From assembly GCA_003164075.1 (NCBI GenBank), contig PLRZ01000571.1, positions 1-6,900 of the forward strand: 6,900 bases of DNA, read 5' to 3'. Within the stretch, counting starts at the first letter, position 1; each line of letters starts with the position of its first letter. Source of the DNA: Bryobacterales bacterium. GTDB lineage: Bacteria; Acidobacteriota; Terriglobia; Bryobacterales; Bryobacteraceae. Below are positions 1-4,635 of the stretch, one piece after another. Below the pieces are notes generated by a model. That model saw only the letters and a list, made by a program, of their open reading frames with translations, was not told the DNA's origin and did not search any database. Position numbers and translations under genes: made by a program.

Positions 1-101
1 CCGGCGCCACGGCCGGCGCTTTCTACTTTTCCGTGCGCGTGCCGGAAGAAGGCAACTACAAGGTGACCGTCACCTCAGTGACGAAAAACGCGGACAATTG
101 A
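1..101 (+). CDS. C-terminal end of an unidentified protein, 5' end outside window
   Basis: The third forward frame is open from the left edge to a TGA at 99-101 and encodes about 32 residues ending in YKVTVTSVTKNADN. The alternating hydrophobic/polar pattern (FYFSVRVPEEGNYKVTVT) looks like the last strands of a secreted or surface beta-sandwich domain. Third codon positions are almost all G or C in this frame, while the overlapping second frame is Arg-rich and has ordinary third positions, so this frame is probably the real one for roughly bases 1-70. The final 9-10 codons overlap the start of the transposase remnant in another frame, so the stop codon may have been supplied by the insertion sequence and the native C-terminus lost. 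Too little is visible to name a family. Confidence 0.45.
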   Translation, partial: GATAGAFYFSVRVPEEGNYKVTVTSVTKNADN

Positions 102-478
102 ACGAGCTGTTCGGGTTGAACCGGCGGGTATTCAAGGCTTACATGCTCCAAAAGAGCCTAGACCGGCTCTGGGACTACAAATATCCGGCATCCATGTTTA
201 CCTGCCTGGGCAAGTGGATGGACCAACTGAAGTGGCAGCGATTGCAACCACTCGAAAAGTTTGCCGAAATGCTGCTGAAGCATGCCGAGGGGATCGCCAA
301 CTACTGCTTGACGACGGTTCGCTTCGGGGTAGTGGAGGCGGTCAACGGGAACATCCGGATGCTGATCAACCGCGGACGCGGTTATAGGAACCTGCGCTAC
401 CTGCTGCTGAAAGCCAAGCGGGCGGCGGTGACCAGCGTCGAGTTTCTTGCGGTCCGGCGGGTGTCGAAGGCGGCATGA
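74..478 (+). pseudogene. Truncated ISL3-family transposase (C-terminal part)
   Basis: The reading frame ending at TGA 476-478 matches the C-terminal part of ISL3 (DDE_Tnp_ISL3) transposases, which cut and paste the element through a DDE catalytic triad. Visible hallmarks are LNELFGLNRRVFKAY near the start, a Trp/Leu-rich helical stretch (LGKWMDQLKWQRLQPLEKF), and the family signature GVVEAVNGNIRMLINRGRGY followed by RNLRYLLLKAKR. The Glu in VEAVNG (codon 80 counting from the TTG at 98) is the expected last catalytic residue. Both catalytic Asp residues and the N-terminal zinc-binding and helix-turn-helix regions are missing. About 126-135 residues remain of a usual 400 or so. The frame has no internal stops, so truncation looks fairly recent or the fragment is evolving slowly. 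The TTG at 98 is only the first nominal start in a frame that is open from the window edge, and translation from it is unlikely to matter. Confidence 0.88.
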
Positions 479-490
479 ATGACGGGGCTG

Positions 491-513
491 CTGTCAGATT
501 CTCGCGAAGAGCC
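491..513. repeat. Probable right terminal inverted repeat of the ISL3 remnant
   Basis: Read on the - strand, this segment begins GGCTCTTCGCGAGAATCTG. That resembles the GGCTCTT-like tips I associate with ISL3-family elements, and it lies just past the transposase stop, where the right end is expected. The outer tip would be base 513. The next eight bases (514-521, AAAAAAGG) could be one copy of the 8-bp target duplication typical of the family. No left copy is in the window, so neither the repeat nor the duplication can be confirmed here. Confidence 0.55.
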
Positions 514-616
514 AAAAAAGGAAAACTCGCGAATCGTCATTTTTGTGTCGCGCACCCTTATGGCGTTCCGGGCCGCCGTACCATGCCGGTCTCTGCCATA
601 CTGAAAGTCTGATTCT
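514..616. other. Spacer between IS remnant and ligase gene
   Basis: This non-coding spacer opens with an A-rich run (AAAAAAGGAAAA, 514-525). CTCGCGAA at 526-533 repeats the octamer at 501-508 inside the presumed IS end. I see no convincing -35/-10 pair at normal spacing and no hairpin followed by a T-tract. A weak ribosome-binding-like GAAAG sits at 603-607, nine bases before the ATG at 617. Any promoter for the ligase gene should lie here or within the IS end, but I cannot place it. Confidence 0.4.
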
Positions 617-1918
617 ATGAATCCGCAGGGATCCTTCATATCGCGCGCAGCGCGTTGGTTGACGTTTGGGGCTGCGGCGTCCATCATGTTCTCCATCGCA
701 GCCTTCAATATACTGATGGGCTTGGGGCTCGCCGCTTTGCTGTTTTCCGGCGACAAGCTGCGGCTGCCGCGGATCAAACTGCCGCTCGGCATCTTCATGG
801 CGCTGACGGTGGTCGCGTGGATATGTTCCCCGGACCCCTGGATAGACGGTTATCCGCAGATTCGAAAGTTCTGGGTCTTTCTGATTCTCCTGCTGGTATT
901 CTCCACTTTGCGGGGGCTGTCCACCATCCGCTGGCTCTTCTTGACATGGGCAGGTCTCGCCAGCATCAGCGCTCTACGGGGATTCGTGCAGTTCGCCGAC
1001 AAGATGCAGCAAGCGCACCAGTCGGGGGTCGACGCCTACACTTACTACGTGTCGGAACGGATCACGGGATTCAGCAGCCACTGGAATACATTTTCAGCGC
1101 AGGAGATGTTTGCATTGGTGATGTTGGCGGCGCTCCTGATATTCGGAATCCACGTGCCCAGGCGTTGGGTCTGGGTCATGTGCGGAGTGCTGATCGCGGT
1201 AGTCTTGTACCTAGGCGAAACGCGTGCCGTGTGGATCGCTACGGTGCTGGCCGGTCTGTATCTGGTGTGGTTCTGGAAAAAATGGCTGGTGGCGTTAGTG
1301 CCCCTTGTCGGCATCGCGCTGTTCTTGGCCTCGCCGCCGGTGATGCGCGAACGCTTTACTTCCCTATTCCACGCCAAGCAGGTTGACTCCAACACGTTTC
1401 GTATCATCGCCTGGAATGCCGGAGTTCAAATGATCGAAAAGCACCCGTTGCTCGGGTTGGGGCCCGAAGGTCCGAGATACCATTTCCAGGAATACGTCCC
1501 CCCGGACACTTGGGCGTCGCGACCGCCCGGATTCTATCAGCATCTGCATAACGTCTACCTGCAATACGGAGCGGAGCGCGGCGTTCCCGGCCTGTTGGTT
1601 TTCCTGTGGCTGTTGATTCAAGTCTTTGTGGATTTCCGGCGGGGATTGCGATCCTTGCCGGCAGGCCCCGGCGATCGCAGATTCCTGTTGCAGGGAGGCA
1701 TCGCTATGGTCATAGCGATGATGGCTGAGGGGTTTGCTGAGGTGAACTTTGGGGATTCGGAGCCTCTTACCATGTTTTTGATTGTGGTGGCCTGCGGTTA
1801 TCTGGCTCTGGAGAAGGATCTGCCCGATGCGAAGCCCGCCCTACGCCCCCATGAACCCGGCCCGCCGCGGGCTGCGTGGCAGCGGCAGACCGTACCCGAT
1901 CAGACAGAATTGGTCTAG
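617..1918 (+). CDS. O-antigen ligase/polymerase family membrane protein
   Basis: This 433-residue protein has about 11-12 hydrophobic segments and a long hydrophilic loop at about residues 240-322, the layout of Wzy/WaaL-type inner-membrane proteins (Wzy_C / O-antigen ligase superfamily). These use undecaprenyl-linked glycans on the periplasmic face, either polymerising repeat units or transferring the chain to an acceptor. Family-like motifs are GETRAVW (200-206, with R203), the loop segment FRIIAWNAGVQMIEKHPLLGLG (261-282, R262) and QHLHNVYLQYGAERGVPGLL (308-327, H311), followed by AEGFAEVNFGDSE. The Arg and His residues match the kind shown to matter in WaaL. The sequence cannot separate ligase, polymerase or protein O-glycosylation activity. 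The ATG at 617 fits because the first membrane segment starts within 15-20 residues and a weak GAAAG lies nine bases upstream. The last 35 or so residues are hydrophilic and Pro/Arg-rich. Those after about 408 are encoded by DNA that also encodes the end of the opposing tail gene, so this tail may not be ancestral. No other polysaccharide gene is visible beside it. Confidence 0.88.
   Translation: MNPQGSFISRAARWLTFGAAASIMFSIAAFNILMGLGLAALLFSGDKLRLPRIKLPLGIFMALTVVAWICSPDPWIDGYPQIRKFWVFLILLLVFSTLRGLSTIRWLFLTWAGLASISALRGFVQFADKMQQAHQSGVDAYTYYVSERITGFSSHWNTFSAQEMFALVMLAALLIFGIHVPRRWVWVMCGVLIAVVLYLGETRAVWIATVLAGLYLVWFWKKWLVALVPLVGIALFLASPPVMRERFTSLFHAKQVDSNTFRIIAWNAGVQMIEKHPLLGLGPEGPRYHFQEYVPPDTWASRPPGFYQHLHNVYLQYGAERGVPGLLVFLWLLIQVFVDFRRGLRSLPAGPGDRRFLLQGGIAMVIAMMAEGFAEVNFGDSEPLTMFLIVVACGYLALEKDLPDAKPALRPHEPGPPRAAWQRQTVPDQTELV
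1699..1720. repeat. Perfect 10-bp inverted repeat within the ligase gene
   Basis: CATCGCTATG (1699-1708) and CATAGCGATG (1711-1720) are exact reverse complements separated by GT. The segment lies in coding sequence for IAMVIAM, in a late membrane helix of the ligase-family protein. With a two-base spacer it is a near-palindrome rather than a comfortable hairpin. It could be a dimeric protein-binding site, or it may simply come from the repetitive residue pattern. Confidence 0.6.
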
Positions 1919-4633
1919 TGCAAACAGGACGACCGATTCCAACTTGGCGCCTGACGCGATCAGCGCTTCTCTCTGCCAGGGAGTCGTGTAGTCGGAGATG
2001 CCCACGAGGTGACTGCTTTGCGACGGGGAAAAGCCGCGTAGTGCGGGTAATTCAATCGACTGCGTTGCCAGATCGAGGTTCCGCTCGGCGGTATAAGTGA
2101 AATTCTCCGTTTTCAGGCAAGCTAGATTTGCGGGAGTCCAATCATCTAGAGGAAAATTGATAATTTGATTGAGCGCCGTATCGTTTACATCCGTCGGATA
2201 GAGTACTTCGAACTGCGCTGTAGGGAAGGAAGATCGCACGAAATCCCGGATCGCTTTGGTGAACGTTCCGATCAGTCCTGGCAGGAATAAGCACTCTTGT
2301 TCCAACGGTCCGGGGTCGGTATTTTGGCTCGAGATGACAGCGATGGGACGCCCATAAGCAGATTGGAAAGCTTCGGTCGTATAAGCGTCGTAGAACGGCA
2401 AGCCGGGCTCCGTGACTGCGGTTGCCGTGGGGCCTGGGAAATACCACCATTGCACCTCGCCGAACTGCAAATACGGCGCGATGCCGGCTTCACCCATTAC
2501 GCTCGCCATTTCAGAGTACACTTGCTGCCAGAAAGCCGTGCTCGCTGGCCCGAAATTTGTTTGCAGCGCCGGTGTAGTCAGCCACACCGGATCCCCATTC
2601 GGATATCTCTGTGCGATTCCTGTGGTCAGACTATCGTCGCCATTTTGCAGTTCCATGCTGAACGAGGCGGTAGCATCGATCCCATAATTCTTCAACGCCG
2701 TAAAGAAGGCGAGGCTCCAGTCGCGCGCGGCGCGGTTAATGGGAGGCACAGCGGTGAGATCGGTACGCCAGAAGCTACCATTGGGATCGGCGCACGTGCC
2801 ATCGATCCCACCAGCGAGCGCTGGCACGCTCGGCTGAGCCGTAAACGGCGCGTTGTTCGTCTGAGAGTTGTCGGTGCTGGTGGTGATTGTGAGGCCATTC
2901 CCGCTAGTACCGAGATTGCGCGCCGTGACTGTAACAGTCGCGCCGTCGGCTTGGGCCCACACACTGTTCGAACCGGCATTGATCAAAAATGCGAAGCATG
3001 TTGCCACGCTTTCAGCCGTGTCGCCGATCAGGTTGACATGTTGTATCAGGGTTCCACCCAGCCTGACGCTGGTAATCTGGCCAAACTCCGGTTCGCCTGC
3101 GAACAGGACCGTCGCTGAGGCAAATTGCTGGCCAGGCCGGCAAAGTTCGTAGCACCAAAGGGCCCCCACATAGTGGTTGACCCTAGCAGAGAATCCCAGC
3201 TTCTGAATGAGCCACGCAGTTCTTTCCGGCGCCAGTGCGATCGAATGGTTCGTGTCCCAGTCGGTCGCCAAGGTCATCGCTGGAATCACGGAAAAATCCG
3301 GCAACTCGTTTGTTGGAACCACAATTTCCAGGAAATCGAAGTAGAAGTAAGTCCCGACTATTCCCTCGTGGGTGATCGTGATGGTATGTTGTATGCTTCC
3401 GCTCAATGGACCTATAGGCAGACGAATCAGGACATCCTCGTTCGGTAGGGCCAGGTTCACGGCAATCGCTGCATTTGCATCCACTTGGACCGCAACCTGT
3501 GCTCCAGTGCTGATGTACCGCGTCCCCAGATACAGCGTATGGTCTGTGCTCGCCGTATATGAGCACTGGAGCGAACACTCGGGCGTCGCCGTCCAGTGAA
3601 TTGACCCGCCCGAGAAATTGCCAACGCTGTTGCTCCACTGGCCGCCCAAATAGGCGACGGGGTCGGCGTCGTCCTCGATCCGCCGGCTTCCTGGGCCTGC
3701 GACTTGGTATAGCAGGTTATTTCCCACTACCGACCAATTCGTCACCACAACCGAAAACTCACTCCGTTGGAAGTTGCCAGGCAGCAAGGCCGCTGCCCAC
3801 GTCCAGCGCATCTTTCGCACGCTCGATGTCGGAACGGGAACAAGAAGTGATCGATCCGGGTCGATGTAACCCTGGAGCGCGCTGAAATTCAGATTCACTT
3901 GCCATTGTTGTGGTGAAGTTCCCCCTCCGAACATCGCCGAAGTCGGTGACCATGCTTCCGTGGCCGCACCGTGGACCGTCGCATAGACGCCGATCCGATT
4001 GGCGTTTGTCCCCGAGCCTGCGTCGTACGTCAGCGTGATCAGCGTGCCGCTCGCGGACGCAGTAACCGTGCCGTCTCCAAATTGATTGATTGCCCCTGCT
4101 AGAGCGGTCAACGCACTCTCCAGAGTGTCGCTGCCGGCGAGGAGGTAGTTGAAATGTTGATCCAGCCAAGCCAGTTCGATGTAATCTCCTCCAGTGGTCG
4201 GCCCGCCCAGTTGGAAGGTTACGGTAGCGGCGGTGAAGGTTCCTTCGATTGGCGAGGCGTATCCTAACGCCGAATCGTTGAGCGGTACGTCATACAGGGT
4301 TTCCACGCCTCCGTTGTCGGCCCAGATCCGCAGGTAGGGCCATTCCACGGTGGGATAGAGCGTTGAGTCCATGGCGATGCAATTTGTGCGGACTTCCTGA
4401 TAGCTGAGCTGGGCTCCACTCAAGTCCCCATCTGGTAGGTTGCGCAGGGCGGGATGTTCGAATACGTTGTCGCGATTCCATTCCACAACCACCCAATCGA
4501 ACGGATCCCTCCAGCAGCCCGATACCGAGAAGCCGCTTGAACTGGTCTGGCTCAACGCCGCCACTGCCGACGGCTCCTGAAAGTAACATTGCAGGTCCCG
4601 GTCAGGCCGCAGTTTGCTAAGTTGCTCTCCCAT
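1841..4633 (-). CDS. Phage-tail-like protein with split TIM barrel, possible non-contractile tail sheath
   Basis: This 930-residue protein is encoded immediately downstream of a tail-tip-like gene. Visible regions: 1-130, an N-terminal domain (RPDRDLQCYFQEPSAV, WDYVV-like FDWVVVEWNRDNVFEHP, DGDLSG); about 133-238, a beta domain with the GSDTLESALTALAGAIN / VTASASGTLITLT / GSGTNANRIGV pattern seen in many tail and sheath proteins; about 305-440, a beta-sandwich like carbohydrate-binding modules (IEDDADPVAYLGGQWS, GGSIHWTA, YFYFDFLEIV); about 445-500, the start of a TIM-barrel-like domain (ATDWDTNH, ERTAWLIQKLGF); about 506-613, a second, diverged copy of the beta domain; about 614-918, the rest of the barrel, including YLQFGEVQWWYF, SSHLVGISDYTTP and VVLFALDQFCLIGYG. 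E726 sits where clan-A glycosidases carry the acid/base Glu. There is no signal peptide or membrane segment. The ATG at 4631-4633 overlaps the preceding stop (TAATG). No clear Shine-Dalgarno is seen, so coupled translation is likely. The architecture recalls N4 gp65-like non-contractile tail sheath proteins with a TIM barrel, but that match is from memory. A tail fibre with glycan-degrading activity is the alternative. The 3' end overlaps the convergent ligase gene by 78 bases. Confidence 0.75.
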   Translation of the reverse strand: MGEQLSKLRPDRDLQCYFQEPSAVAALSQTSSSGFSVSGCWRDPFDWVVVEWNRDNVFEHPALRNLPDGDLSGAQLSYQEVRTNCIAMDSTLYPTVEWPYLRIWADNGGVETLYDVPLNDSALGYASPIEGTFTAATVTFQLGGPTTGGDYIELAWLDQHFNYLLAGSDTLESALTALAGAINQFGDGTVTASASGTLITLTYDAGSGTNANRIGVYATVHGAATEAWSPTSAMFGGGTSPQQWQVNLNFSALQGYIDPDRSLLVPVPTSSVRKMRWTWAAALLPGNFQRSEFSVVVTNWSVVGNNLLYQVAGPGSRRIEDDADPVAYLGGQWSNSVGNFSGGSIHWTATPECSLQCSYTASTDHTLYLGTRYISTGAQVAVQVDANAAIAVNLALPNEDVLIRLPIGPLSGSIQHTITITHEGIVGTYFYFDFLEIVVPTNELPDFSVIPAMTLATDWDTNHSIALAPERTAWLIQKLGFSARVNHYVGALWCYELCRPGQQFASATVLFAGEPEFGQITSVRLGGTLIQHVNLIGDTAESVATCFAFLINAGSNSVWAQADGATVTVTARNLGTSGNGLTITTSTDNSQTNNAPFTAQPSVPALAGGIDGTCADPNGSFWRTDLTAVPPINRAARDWSLAFFTALKNYGIDATASFSMELQNGDDSLTTGIAQRYPNGDPVWLTTPALQTNFGPASTAFWQQVYSEMASVMGEAGIAPYLQFGEVQWWYFPGPTATAVTEPGLPFYDAYTTEAFQSAYGRPIAVISSQNTDPGPLEQECLFLPGLIGTFTKAIRDFVRSSFPTAQFEVLYPTDVNDTALNQIINFPLDDWTPANLACLKTENFTYTAERNLDLATQSIELPALRGFSPSQSSHLVGISDYTTPWQREALIASGAKLESVVLFALDQFCLIGYGLPLPRSPRRAGFMGA

Positions 4634-4635
4634 TA
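4631..4635 (-). promoter_or_regulatory. TAATG stop/start overlap between the two tail genes
   Basis: On the - strand the TAA of the upstream tail protein and the ATG of the downstream one share one base. The preceding bases (CATTCGACTG) contain no purine-rich ribosome-binding site. Termination-reinitiation coupling is the likely way the second protein is translated, which would keep the amounts of the two proteins linked. Confidence 0.7.

Larger units (their letters stand above)
74..513 (+). mobile_element. ISL3-family insertion sequence remnant (right end only)
   Basis: This segment comprises the 3' third of an ISL3-type transposase gene followed, 12 bases after its stop, by a sequence resembling the IS right terminal inverted repeat, which ends at 513. 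The left end of the element and the first two thirds of the transposase are absent. The left limit is uncertain: transposase-like residues (LSDEKRGQLNELF) can be read from about 74, but a different gene's frame also runs to 101. The element cannot move on its own. A deletion or recombination event probably fused its interior to the upstream gene. Confidence 0.75.

Noticed and set aside
501..533. CTCGCGAA direct repeat (501-508 and 526-533) as an operator pair
   Set aside because: One copy belongs to the presumed IS end and the core TCGCGA is a short GC-rich palindrome. Two copies are too few to claim a regulatory site.
540..600. Sigma-70-type promoter for the ligase gene
   Set aside because: TTGTGT and TTATGG can be found, but the spacing is far too short, and no other pair fits.
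397..798. 133-codon reverse open frame spanning the spacer and both neighbouring genes
   Set aside because: It crosses the antisense of the transposase end and the ligase start, has no recognisable motif, and is explained by GC-rich shadow coding.
655..1386. 243-codon forward open frame inside the ligase gene
   Set aside because: It is Arg/Ala-rich, lacks any recognisable domain and lies fully within the convincing membrane-protein frame, so it is a shadow of high-GC coding sequence.
1860..1872. GC-rich hairpin as an intrinsic terminator
   Set aside because: The stem is good, but no run of T follows on either strand and it lies inside both coding regions.
2297..3118. 273-codon forward open frame antisense to the TIM-barrel tail gene
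   Set aside because: Its composition is Arg/Cys-rich with no domain pattern, and the opposite strand has a continuous 930-residue protein with clear domain structure.
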